DNA of 64,000 nucleotides from Purpureocillium takamizusanense (taxonomy: Eukaryota; Ascomycota; Sordariomycetes; Hypocreales; Ophiocordycipitaceae), in the NCBI RefSeq assembly GCF_022605165.1, contig NC_063078.1, positions 620,001-684,000 on the forward strand, given 5' to 3'. Positions 34,741 to 44,977 of the stretch are shown here, piece after piece; positions within the stretch are counted from its first letter, which is position 1, and every line of letters begins with the position of its first letter. Below the pieces are notes generated by a model. It had not been told where the DNA came from, did not search any database, and saw nothing but the letters and a program-made list of their open reading frames with translations. Position numbers and translations under genes: made by a program.

Positions 34741-35796
34741 CTATTCGAAAATGTCGTTTTGCGCCCCGTCCATGAAGCCCATGCGCTGGTTGTACGTTGG
34801 CGACTGACCGTTGGGCGGGTCGACGTTGTTTCCCTCCGCCTCTACAACTTCACGTCAGCAACTACCACTCGCTCAAACTCACTCATCTCAGGGATATCTC
34901 CCAGGTCATATGGTGTCCACTCACGATGCCAGACCATCATCTGTTTCGCGCCGGTGACGCACTTGGACGGATCGTCCTTGCACCATACAGGTGCCTTGGG
35001 CGCCGCAAGCTTCTTGCTCGAGTTGCTGCCCGTTACTTCGCACCGGTGATCCTGCATGTACATGTTCGGCTCGCCGCCTGAATCCCTTATTAGCTCGCCG
35101 CCAGTGCATGTTGTTTTGAAGGCTGGGAGTTTGGTGGCTCAGGAACACGTACACCCATCCGGGACCCAGAGCCATGCGCAGTAGCATCCCTCCTCCGGGC
35201 AGGCAGGGAGGTCTGCAGGAACGTCGTACCAGGTCTCTCGAAAGAACGGGGAGCTAGCGCGACTGTCAGCGACGACGACGACGACGACGAACTGTGAACA
35301 CCGGGAGGCGCAGATAGGAGAGGACGGGGCTCGTACTAGTAGCGGACAGAAAAGACGACGAGGTTGTCCATGCTGACCTTGGACAGGTCGCTCTCATAGC
35401 AGGAGGCTCAAAGTCCAAAGGCTGGAAATCCCGCGACAGTGGGTCATCCGAGCTGTCGGACTCGTATGTGGTTGGTGCGTTCGACTCCGTATGAAGCAAT
35501 GTTGTCTGGCTGGTGACCATCGTGTCCGCCGCCGACGCCTCGATTGTGAAGCTCGCTACCAAACCTTCCGCGTTTTGCGACGGTGAGGCGTCGGTGTTTC
35601 GGGGTAACCTTCCGTTGGCTTCCTCAATGGCATTGTCTCGCTGTTTCTTTGCCCAGTCCCGCAGGTTCCGGTACGCGCCAGCACCTCGTCGGAAGGTATC
35701 GGCATCCCCAGTTAGGCCCCATGTTTTGATTTGTGTCATGACAAAGCCGCATCCTCTGTTTAGAACAGATGCTAGGATAGGGTGACTCATGCACAT
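34741..35796 (-). CDS. Cysteine-rich, secreted-type fungal protein, 5' end unresolved
   Basis: The C-terminal four exons join cleanly: about 35403-35337, 35253-35153, 35077-34883 and 34841-34741 (introns 83, 75 and 41 bp). They encode [77 protein letters not shown] and AEGNNV, ending [13 protein letters not shown] remember this conserved ending, and the spaced cysteines, from secreted fungal proteins of uncharacterised function. The upstream frame 35796-35411 ([20 protein letters not shown]) is probably the preceding exon. Its junction is unclear, and I find no signal peptide. The gene may be 5'-truncated, since decayed sequence starts just beyond. Confidence 0.6.
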
Positions 35797-35802
35797 TTTC
35801 AA

Positions 35803-35986
35803 TTGTCCTCCGTGGTAGACAGAGATAATAGCATAGGCCTTATTGTCGAGTCTTAGGAGTGCTCCGTTATAACACTCTTATCGGGTCGTAACTGATAACG
35901 ATCCGATCCGTCCGGACCCTTTACCGCTAGGGAGTAATTAGGCACTATAGGGAGACCCTACTGTATAGATGGCATTATCATCCTGT
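35803..35986. other. AT-rich spacer between two decayed loci
   Basis: 184 bp with inverted-looking CACTATAGGGAGACC-type sequence, probably transposon-derived debris. No gene. Confidence 0.35.
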
Positions 35987-36973
35987 TTAATTGACTGCGA
36001 ATAGTTCTGTTGAGCTGCTCGGGCGCGCGCCGTAGTAGAGGTCGGGGTTGCCCGGCATAAGCGTACCATCCGTCAACTGGTCAAGGTTGGTGAATGGGAT
36101 CTGGCCGGAAATACTCTTCCTATCTCCTGCATTGCCCTCTATGACCGGGATCACAGTTATTATGACGTCTCTTTCTTTGGCTGTATGGGTATCTGTATGT
36201 TTAAACTTGCGGAAGTCGTCGCTTGTAAACTTGGAAGGAGAGAGCGACCCCCTAGGCGCGGCTAGGATCTGGCGTATCTCATCTATGTTGTCAGGTTCTG
36301 GCGGCAAACGACCATCCAGGTATTCGTATCCGTAAGGCAAAATGTCGTGGTCGATCAAGTGTTGTTGGAAGGCGCGGTCGTATAGACCAGTACTTTTCGT
36401 GCTCGTTGTGTTCGGGGTAGTAGTGTTTTTCGACGGGGAAAGGTATCCGATACTGCTCAATCATTAATAGCGGATCAGGAAAGAGATTCTTGCGCTTACC
36501 CCTCGTATATCCCGCAAGTTAGGACCGCCTTATCTGGCAGAACGTTGGAGCTGCCGTAAATAAGCTGGAGATAATTGCTCGACGAAGCGACGGCCGGGGA
36601 TTGTTCGTCGCGTTGCACGGCCGTAGTAGTTTCGGGTCTTCTGGCTATAAGTGATTTGCGCGTCCCTCCGCTGTGACTCTCGTAGCGCCCTCCGTGAGAG
36701 CGGGATGACTGATAATCGATCCTAGAATCTCGGTGGAGGAAATGCGTGGTCGAGCTTGTGCTTCTTGTGCAAACGGCCGTCCGGTTCGTGTTCGGTTTCA
36801 CGCGCAGCTGAAGGTGCGTGGCGCTTGCGTAGATCAGACGTGCGTCGACCTGTGAGCGAACCCTCGAAAATACCCGACCTTGTCTTTTCCCTCCGGGGGC
36901 CCTCCGGGGGCGCCTGCGGCGAGCTTCCCCCTGCCGGGGGCTTTCCTTCCTGGTCAGTAGCGGTCATAGACAT
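35987..36973 (-). pseudogene. Truncated, frameshifted member of an expanded fungal DUF7924-like family
   Basis: The N-terminal frame 36973-36722 (MSMTATDQEGKPPAGG) ends in TAG. Homologous-looking sequence continues in another frame to 36495, so a frameshift lies near 36730-36750. A GTAAGC-TGAGCAG intron then leads to the frame ending at 35987. That part has family landmarks: LYDRAFQQHLIDHDILPYG, GYEYLDGRLPPEPDNIDEI, SLSPSKFTSDDFRKFK, VIITVIPVIEG and LTDGTLMPGNPDLYYGARP. Family members known to me continue for a further 300 or so residues (nuclease-like DUF7924 region). That half is missing. The family name is from memory and moderately certain. Confidence 0.65.
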
Positions 36974-37305
36974 TAGGACGTCACGATCGTCGGGAATGGC
37001 TTCATATTGGCAAGAGACGGTTAACAGTCGGCAATTCAGCGACCAAGGGCCGAAGCGTATTTCTCAATGGACCAGTAGCCCGATCGACGGACAATCCCGC
37101 AACCTTAATCAATCCCATAAAGAAGCAAAGCTGGCAGCTGCGCTCGCATCACTACGTTCTTGCTTAACAAGAACTATGTTTGACGGCTTGGTAGATGGTC
37201 ATGGCGAAGCGGCGCTTTTTAATTAGAGACGATAGTTGATAGATACCAGCCAATAGCCGTCCGCAACTACGCCCTGTCTACGAGTACTTGTCTACGAGTA
37301 TCTGC
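36974..37305. other. Spacer in the accessory island
   Basis: 330 bp with no supported gene. Confidence 0.45.
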
Positions 37306-37959
37306 CTACGATTGCAACGCCATGATGAGAGACACGGGGTTCTGCAGCATGGTCTGGCTCCACGCAACAACCTCCTTGCTGTCCAGCGCCTTCCCCAGAA
37401 GCCCCACGGTGATATAGCACTCCAGCATGGACCAAGCTCGTAGCTGGAATATGCTGAAGCTCGACACGTGCGGCAGCTCCTGTCCCCGCCACTCGCTCTC
37501 CACGGGGAAGATCTTGCGCAGCGTCCCTACAATCCCAGACCTGCACGCCCTGGACGCTCCGAGATGGGACGCGCTGCAGCCGCCGGTCCCGGGGCACTCG
37601 TTGACCTTGCACATGTAGTGGTGCACTAGATCGTCCCTCGAATAGTCATACGGGGGCCCGGAGAGGGCCTGCTCGCTCGGGCTTTTGCGCATTCACGCAA
37701 AGTTTACGCCCAGGCGCTGCTCCAGAAACAGCAGCCAGTAGACAAGCTTACCATGCCACGACTCGATGGGGATGTCCACCGCGGCGGCGTAGCCCGCGGG
37801 CATGTCCCTGACGCACGTTTCCAGGAACGCCTTGGCCTCGTCCCTCGACCCGGAGCACTGGCCCTTCTTCACCGTCGCCAAGACTTCGCATGGCACGATG
37901 GGGCAGAAGCTGCTGTAAGCCAGCTCTGGCTCTGCTGCGGAGCTGTCTACGGCTTGCAT
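37306..37959 (-). CDS. Unknown cysteine-containing protein interrupted by an in-frame TGA
   Basis: Two frames lie head to tail in the same phase: 37959-37693 (88 residues, MQAVDSSAAEPELAYSS) and 37692-37306 (128 residues, starting MRKSPSEQALSGPP directly after TGA). Read through, they form one 216-codon protein with Cys at SSFCPIVPCEV, ETCVRDM, MCKVNECPGTGGC and SRACRS. I do not recognise the family. Either the TGA is a nonsense mutation, or a 39-nt in-phase intron (GTAAAC at 37704 to CAG at 37666) removes it. That is shorter than usual for fungi. It lacks an obvious signal peptide. Confidence 0.5.
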
Positions 37960-39357
37960 TTTCTGGATGCGTTTGGTGAAAAAGAAACGAGACGCTTGTG
38001 TTGTGTTGGGGTACGTCTCCTTGGAGCTGCGTCGCTATCTAAGTGAAGTGTCTATGGCTCGGTTCAAGCACAACAGTGATTCAGATACACAATAAATGTC
38101 TGGGGGGCTAAGATATGTTTACGAAGCGAGGGTTGTTAGAACTGATGGCTAAAGATATGCCTTACGAACCAAGCGGTGATACAATGAGCTCTGCAACCCG
38201 CCGTTATATAGTGAAGGGCCAAGCATACTCGGGCTACTGATGCAACAGTGATTAAGTGATGTTGTGGTCAAGTCATGGGTAGTACGACATAGACTCTCAA
38301 TAGTGAATCACTTTTCAGGCTATGCGTCATGATCTTGTGTGATAACATTTGACGACACACCTAGTCCTCGACTGACAGCGTTTTGGGACGGCGAGTTTCA
38401 TGACCGGTATCCAGACTCGTGGCAAATACTCTCGGATAGAAGACGCCGTCATAATGTACGGCCTTATTACACAGAGATGTGTATAGGGAGAAAGACACCG
38501 GCCGCGTCAGGAGCATCAAGTTTGTCGAGTGTCAATCAACAGAGCCTATATTCGATCCTATAAGGAAGCAGAAACCAACTCCAGTGCTATTCAATTAGTA
38601 TAGGAGAGCCATTGTCCGCTTCCGCAAACTGATTCCTATCTAGCCACTCCCCAAGTCCCCGCGCCTGAGCCATCCATCGTTCGCCCGTTCCGCACATGCA
38701 CCTATCAGGCAACTGCCTGTCCCAGTCCAAAACGCGAGCCGCACTTGCGACGTCTAGCCGTCGTGTGTGATCTGGATGAAACGACGGCAGCAGCACTCCG
38801 CTTGCTATATGATGGTCGCCTGTGCGATAACTTCGAAATGTCGTGGGCCTATTAGAAATGGGATCGGCCGTGGGATTCCAAGGTCCAGTCAGGGCCAACA
38901 GGCTGGATGGAGCTGACGGTCGACCCGAGGAGCTAACAGGCGCAATGCGATATCAGAGAGCAAAATTTCGCAAGTCTCACTGCCCAAGGCTTGGTTTGTT
39001 GAACTCGTATCAGTGTGCTGGGGGGAGAGGGCGCTCCCGTCGTGGTGGCGGGTCGAAGCGCCCTCCCAGGACACGAACGCGCAAACCGCGCCTATAACTC
39101 ATGCCACGGCCACACGACGCCCTCCGGCAACGATGTGCATCTGAAAGTTGAGATTGAATTCTGCCATCTGACGCCAAAAAAAGGATGCGCACGCACCCCG
39201 AATGAGTGGAACGCACGCTCGGCGTGACCGTATCATTTGTAGATGATTCTCACCACTATAATTGGAGAGATTCGACCCCTCTTCACGAGTGCCGTTCCCC
39301 TACTCTCTTGGCATGATTCAACGGCCAAATTTTCGCTCTCGGCTCTGCGATTGCACC
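37960..39357. other. 1.4-kb gene-free stretch of the accessory island
   Basis: AT-rich from 37960 to 38600. A minus-strand frame 38898-38587 has no ATG at its start and no recognisable family. Nothing else is supported. Confidence 0.45.
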
Positions 39358-41022
39358 TCAAGCCCGGTGCTGCAGTAAGTTAAGATCCGGCTTCCACCCC
39401 TCCCACTTGCGACACCCGTGGAACTTGAACAAATGCTGCCACATATGATCTTTTCGTGAAAAGCTTCGATCCTGGACCGCGCGCTTGGAACAAGCCTCGA
39501 ACTCATGAGATTGTACATGCTCCTCGCTAGGCGAAGCCTGGCCACAGAAAATGCATTCAGGATGATCATGGCCAAGGCGCCACAGGATGAAAGGCTGACC
39601 TTGAGGTAGGGGAACCGCGCAAATCCAGGAGACGTCTCCCGGAGCATGGACAGATCTCTCGTGCCGCATCCAGTCATACTTTTTTGAGAAGGCGCGTGAA
39701 CAATATCCGCAGACAAAGGTTCGCGGCTTCGACTTCCTCGCTCTAGAGGATGACGAGTTCGTCCATGGCGGGTGAGATTGATCGTCGAAGCTCTGACCCG
39801 AGTGCGCGGCATCGCTGTTGGCGGAGCGGTGTGAGTAATTTGACGAGGCGGACGCTTCGGATGAGTAGTGGTGCGCTGAAGGAGCGAAGAACATGGAGTC
39901 GTCGCTAGCGGATGAGCCGAGAACAGCCGTGGTGAAGTTGTCTGTTCCCTCTCCGAGCTCTGCCTGATTGACGCCCGAGTCCAGAGCGTTTTGTATCACA
40001 GACTCAGACACGGGCTCGCTCTCCGGAGGGGAGTGGCGCCATCTCTCAAAGGGCGTCATGCTCGATAGCAAGGACCTCGGCATTGGCGAGCCGGTGCGGA
40101 AGGTTGCATTGTTTATCATGGGTTGATTCGAGAGCCGATGACGGCGACGGGCGTTGGTGAACCAGTTGATGACTTGGGTTCTACTCAGACCAGATTGGTC
40201 GGCCAGGGCAGACTTTTCGTCGTCCGTCGGGTAAGGGTGTCCGAGGTTGGCGGAGAACCAGTCCCGAAGGACCTGTGTCTTCCGGACGGATCGGGAGCTG
40301 GACCTCTTGTTCGAGACCGTGGCGATGGGCGCTGCCGTAGCCTCGGCGGCGGTGGTGCCGGCGATGGGCTGGCCCCAAGACGCTGGGTCGTCCTCCTCGT
40401 TGACCCCGTGCAGCTGGCCAATAACGGGCGAGGTGGTTTCAAAATGCGATGGATGTCTCTTGGAGCGCTCAGCAAGACTGCACTGCCGGAACAGAGCTAC
40501 ACAGCTAGAGCACGAGTGGACGGGGTTTGGATTGGCCGCGGTTGTGTGCAGCATGAAGCATTGCAGTCGCAATCGTCGGCAGTGCGTGCACGGCTGCGCG
40601 GGTCGCCATGCGCCGTTCTTGAGGAAGAACTCGGCCATGCCCGGGTGCTCCGGCCGGCCGTCGAGCCCTGTCCCCGGTCCGGGGGACAAGACCGTCGCGA
40701 AGTCGGATGCCTGGAAGCCGAGACTTGGGTCGACGGGGTCGAAAGCCGACAACGACGCCGGCCGAAACGGAGGCATGGCGCCTGGGTCGGCATCGTCTTC
40801 GGCGCCAAAAAGAAAGGCGTCAGGCCAGTCGAGGTCGGCTACGCCGACGCCATGCAGGCCAACATCGTCCAGACCGGGTGTTGTCGTCGCGCCCTCCGGA
40901 CCCGAAGCGGGCACAGCGCGGGGCTCGTCGCCGGTCGCAGCAAGTCCGGGCGGCGGCGGCGGCGGCGGCGGCCCAGCGGAGGCGCCGATGTCTCCCAGGA
41001 AAAAAGCATCGTGCAGTGACAT
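39358..41022 (-). CDS. Homeobox (KN-type) plus C2H2 transcription factor
   Basis: Nuclear DNA-binding regulator, 554 residues from ATG 41022. A Cys-rich cluster at about 145-181 (CTHCRRLRLQCF then CSSCVALFRQCS) resembles a zinc cluster. A TALE/KN homeodomain lies at about 244-297 (LRDWFSANLGHPYP and QVINWFTNARRRHRL, with the diagnostic WFxNxRRR). A classical finger is at 438-460 (CGYCSRAFSKKYDWMRHERS) and a degenerate one around 490-535. The three-domain arrangement is known in Sordariomycete regulators. Relatives I recall continue beyond KPDLNLL with another Cys/His segment, so this C-terminus may be shortened. It is divergent from the PLP-M20 enzyme across 692 bp, making it a candidate local regulator. 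Confidence 0.85.
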   Translation of the reverse strand: MSLHDAFFLGDIGASAGPPPPPPPPGLAATGDEPRAVPASGPEGATTTPGLDDVGLHGVGVADLDWPDAFLFGAEDDADPGAMPPFRPASLSAFDPVDPSLGFQASDFATVLSPGPGTGLDGRPEHPGMAEFFLKNGAWRPAQPCTHCRRLRLQCFMLHTTAANPNPVHSCSSCVALFRQCSLAERSKRHPSHFETTSPVIGQLHGVNEEDDPASWGQPIAGTTAAEATAAPIATVSNKRSSSRSVRKTQVLRDWFSANLGHPYPTDDEKSALADQSGLSRTQVINWFTNARRRHRLSNQPMINNATFRTGSPMPRSLLSSMTPFERWRHSPPESEPVSESVIQNALDSGVNQAELGEGTDNFTTAVLGSSASDDSMFFAPSAHHYSSEASASSNYSHRSANSDAAHSGQSFDDQSHPPWTNSSSSRARKSKPRTFVCGYCSRAFSKKYDWMRHERSVHAPGDVSWICAVPLPQGQPFILWRLGHDHPECIFCGQASPSEEHVQSHEFEACSKRAVQDRSFSRKDHMWQHLFKFHGCRKWEGWKPDLNLLQHRA

Positions 41023-41714
41023 CTGCACCGAGTAGCGGCGGCAATGCGGACGGGCCGAGCTTTACATGATAAGTCCCCCGAGGAATTCCAGCCGGGAGTT
41101 GTCGAAGGCGAGATGATGTCCGCTGTCGCTCCTGCTCGGTTCAGCCATGCGGCGGCGATGACTGATGTTCTGGAAGCTAATAAGGTAAGGTCGGCTCACT
41201 GGGCCATGTCGGTCGCGCCTTACCCAGCACAGGGCTCCAGTTCAAAGCGGCTTAGCGGCTTTTCGGCTGTCCTGACGGTTTTAATTTTTACTGCCGTCGC
41301 GCGAGGGGTGAGCCTAAAGAAATGCCCGAAAGCCAAGCCAAGCCAAGCCAGTCCCTTTTCGTGGTGGCGGCGGTGGAACTTGGGCGACGGCGGCTCGGTT
41401 CCCCTAGTAGCCTTCTATCACTGTGTCGAGAAGGCGCCTATGCGCCAATAATGTTGGCGGAAGGCGCGCGACGTGCTGTAGTGGCTCCGGCACATCAAGA
41501 AAAGACATAAAATAGCATCACTTGCGCGTGCGAGCTGGCTTGGACAACAAGTCGTTCCTGTGCTGTTCAATCTTTAAGTGCCAAGTTCGTACGCATACAT
41601 AAACGGCCCGCAAGCCGGCAATGCGTGCTTGAAGAAAATTTAAAGGGCCACGGCCTCGAGTGCATTGCATTGCATGCATTACTGGCATCAATCAGTCCGA
41701 CTCCAATTCCCACC
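41023..41714. promoter_or_regulatory. Divergent promoter, homeobox factor / PLP-M20 enzyme
   Basis: 692 bp shared upstream region. It contains an AAGCCAAGCCAAGCCAG direct repeat at 41333-41350 and AT-rich TTTTAATTTTTA at 41279-41290. The downstream start has a good Kozak context (CCACCATGG). No coding content. Confidence 0.55.
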
Positions 41715-44065
41715 ATGGGCTCCATCCCTAAACACCACGTTGCGCCCACGTTACCCGCCATGTCCTCCCTTCGTCGCCCCCTGCTCTTCAATGAGGCCGC
41801 GAAAACATGGACTGCCCCGGTCGCCCTCACCGCCGAGGAGAAGCATGCCATTGACACGTTCCACGGCCAGTTTCCTGGCGGGCCGACGCGGCTAGTCAGT
41901 CTCGACGACATCGCCTGCGAGCTTGGCGTAGCGGCCGTGTACCTCAAAGACGAGAGCCACAGGTTTGGCCTGCCGGCGTTTAAGATCCTCGGCGCCTCCT
42001 GGGGTACATACCGGGCCCTCGCCAGGCGGCTCAACCTTGCCATTGACACGCCTCTGCCCGCCCTCAAGGAGGCACTTGCAGGCGAAACAGTCACCCTTTA
42101 TGCTGCGAGCGAGGGCAATCATGGACGAGCTGTTGCTCGGATGGGGTCGCTGCTCTCCATTGCGGCGGAGATTCACGTACCTCATGATATGCACAGGACG
42201 ACCAAGGAGGCACTCGAGAATGAGGGGGCCAAGGTTGTTGTCAATAGCGGCACCTATGATGACGCACTCGAGACGGCCAAGAAGGCTGCCGAGAGCGAGG
42301 GCGGAGTGCTGGTACAAGACTTTTCTTTTCAAGGCTACGAGGATATCCCCAAAGTATGCCCAACCTAAGCCCACTAAGATGCTTTGATGCTAATCCTTCA
42401 TAGTGGATCGTCGACGGTTACATGACGATGATGCGAGAGATCGACACGCAGCTCAAGGACAGCCCTCCCAGCCTTGTAGTGTGCCCCGCGGGAGTGGGCT
42501 CGTTTGCCCAGTCCGTCGTTTCCCACTTCAAGCGGCAAGGAAGTCGCGCCAAGGTGATGACGGTCGAGCCCGACACGGCAGCCTGCGTTTACAAGAGCAT
42601 CCGGAGCGACGAGCTTGTCACGGTACAGACGCACGCGACCATCATGGCTGGCCTCGACTGCGGGACACCCTCGCCTATTGCTTGGCCAATTCTCAAGGCT
42701 GGCGTCGACGCTTGCTCGACAGTTTCGGACTGGGAGGCCCACCAAGCCACTGAGTATCTCACGACTCAGGGCGTGTTCCCCGGAACGTGCGCTGCCGCGC
42801 CCCTTGCCGCCGTTCGACGCCTGACCAAGGGCGACAAATCTAGCTTAGGGCTTGACAGAAACTCCGTGGTGGTACTGTTATGCACCGAAGGCTCAAAGGA
42901 GTATGAGACACCGATGGATGTGTCGATGGATGATGCCGTGGAGCTGACACAGGCTCTCGTCCGCATCAACTCCGCGAACCCATCACTTGGATCAGTCCCT
43001 GGCCCCGGGGAATCTGAAATCGCTCGGTTAATCGCGGCTTGGCTAGAACACCGCGATATCGAGACCCACTGGATCGAGCCTACCAAGGGTAGGCCATCGG
43101 TTGTGGGCGTTGTGCGTGGCTCAGGGGCTGGCAAGAGCCTCATGTTCAACGGCCACATCGATACGGTAACAACACTTGGGTACGACGACGATCCGTTGAG
43201 CGGCGAGATCAGGTGTGGGAAACTCTACGGTAGGGGCGCCGACGATATGAAATCCGGTGTCGCCGCCGCCTTGGTGGCGCTCGCTGCGGCCAAGACGCAG
43301 AACCTCAGGGGCGATGTCATCTTCACCGGCGTCGCAGACGAAGAGGCCATGAGCATAGGCACTGAGCAAGTCCTCGAGACTGGCTGGCGCGCCGACGCTG
43401 CCATTGTCAATGAGCCAACGGGCGAACTTATTGTCCACGCCCATAAGGGTTTCGTCTGGGCCGAGGTGGACGTTCACGGCGTCGCTGCCCACGGCTCTCT
43501 CCCTAGCGCCGGCGTTGACGCCATTACAAAAGCCGGCTACTTCCTGGTGGAGTTGGACAAGTACTCGGACAGGCTGCTTCAGGGCTGGGACGACCCCGTC
43601 ATGGCGCCGACCGTCCATGCGTCGACCATCAAAGGCGGCGAGGAACCGTCCTCGTACCCGGCACTCTGCACTGTGGTGCTCGAACGACGGACCGTGGGCG
43701 GCGAGACCCGAGGGACGGTCGAGTCTGAGCTCCGGAACATCCTGGACAAGCTCTCCAAGAGCGTCAAGGATTTCCAGTACGACCTGCGCATCACCTTTGA
43801 CCGCCCTCCCTTCGCCATTGAGACGGACCATCCCTTCGCTGCGCTAGTCAGCGACATCGTCTCCGAGTCACTAGGGAGGAAGGCGAAGTTTATCAAGGAG
43901 CCCTATTGGACAGACTGCGCTCTCCTCGCATCCAAAGGTATTCCCGTCCTCCTTTGGGGCCCAAAGGGAGATGGCCTCCATGCAAAAGAGGAATGGGCAG
44001 ATGTTGAATCCATACAGCGCGTTGCCAAGGTACTGAGTAGAGTTGCGAGCAGATTTTGTTCCTGA
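41715..44065 (+). CDS. Fusion of diaminopropionate-ammonia-lyase-like PLP enzyme and M20 deacylase
   Basis: Two exons, 41715-42353 and 42404-44065, phase 0, 766 residues. Residues 1-380 form a fold-type II PLP enzyme of the diaminopropionate ammonia-lyase group: predicted Schiff-base Lys90 (GLPAFKILGASWG), EGNHGRAVA at 133-141, and GYEDIPKWIVDGYMTM at 208-223. A phosphate-binding loop AGVGSFAQ and MAGLDCGTPSPIAW follow. Residues 388-766 form an M20 metallopeptidase/deacylase: HID at 464-466, RGADDMKSG with Asp494, DEEA with Glu527/Glu528, Glu550 and His739 (DGLHAKEEW), a complete di-zinc set. A plausible job is to deacylate an N-acyl-diamino acid, then eliminate ammonia to give pyruvate. Substrate is inferred. 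The first domain has Glu133 where the bacterial enzyme has Asp. Confidence 0.86.
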
Positions 44066-44275
44066 TAGGTAGAGCTGGGAGCCGCACAACAGCGGCAACT
44101 CACGATTCTTCGATCAGGTGGTTGCCTTAAAATGTAGCCTTTCCCGCAAGACGTGGTCTAGCGTCAGCCACACAATGCTCGCTCGATGATTTCTGAACGA
44201 GCAGTGAGCCGCATTACAACTCAAAAAGAAAGGCGCCCGCCCAATTATATGAAGCCAAAGCGCAACTCCAGTTCC

Positions 44276-44977
44276 TCATGTCCTTGGTCGGCTGCATTCT
44301 TTGTCCAACGCCGCGGCGACGACCTCGCCGAATCGCTCCGCAGAATGCTTCGCAGCCTTGACAGGGTCATGCATGATGGCCCAAAACGTCCCCCGTATCT
44401 CCTTCGTGGGGCTCAACCCAGTAGCCGACTGATACCCCATGGCCTCCAACGCCGTGTGCACCGCCCGCGTCAGCCGTCGCTGCGTCAGGTTGCGCACCAC
44501 TGCCGGTCCGGCGCCGAAGGTCGTAACCATGATCCACAGCGGCTGCTCGCTGGCCTTGCGGGCGTAATCGGCCTTCTTCATCGCAACGAGCGGGTGGCCG
44601 CGAGGGTCGAACCATTGCAAGTCGTGCGGGTGAAGGATATGCTTCGGGCTGAACGCCAACGAGACATTGAAATCCTTTCTGACCTTTTGCAGATCCGGGC
44701 CGGCGAAAAATTGACTCATCCTTCCATTGTCGGGCTCGATGTCGTGCTTGAGGAAGAAGATCCAGTTCTCGCGCGTCGTGAGAAGCTTGCCGTCGTTCAT
44801 GACGAAGGACTTGACTTTCTCAGGCACATATCGCCTCACGCGTTGTTGGGTCTTCGGCTTGTTGTCAGGCGTCCTCAAGGGGGCGGCGGCGGCGGCGGTC
44901 GAGGCGAGGCGCAGCGGCGCAAGTGATGATGAGGCGAGTTTCCATCGCAAACCCCCGGCAGCCCGTGCTACCTCCAT
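44276..44977 (-). CDS. Predicted mitochondrial protein of unknown function
   Basis: Intronless, 233 residues. The N-terminus MEVARAAGGLRWKLASSSLA with following Arg/Ala/Ser and no acidic residues is a typical mitochondrial targeting sequence. The mature part (RRYVPEKVKSFVMNDG, ENWIFFLKHDIEPDNGRMSQ, FSPKHILHPHDLQWFDPRGH, AVHTALEAMGYQ) is globular. I cannot assign it to a family, though it has the feel of a fungal mitoribosome or respiratory-assembly protein. Convergent with the fusion enzyme, 210 bp apart. Confidence 0.7.
   Translation of the reverse strand: MEVARAAGGLRWKLASSSLAPLRLASTAAAAAPLRTPDNKPKTQQRVRRYVPEKVKSFVMNDGKLLTTRENWIFFLKHDIEPDNGRMSQFFAGPDLQKVRKDFNVSLAFSPKHILHPHDLQWFDPRGHPLVAMKKADYARKASEQPLWIMVTTFGAGPAVVRNLTQRRLTRAVHTALEAMGYQSATGLSPTKEIRGTFWAIMHDPVKAAKHSAERFGEVVAAALDKECSRPRT

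Noticed and set aside
38587..38898. 103-codon minus-strand frame
   Set aside because: No ATG at its start and no recognisable family; kept only as part of the spacer.
40123..41019. 298-codon plus-strand frame
   Set aside because: Antisense to the homeobox factor, Arg/Gly-rich shadow without homology.
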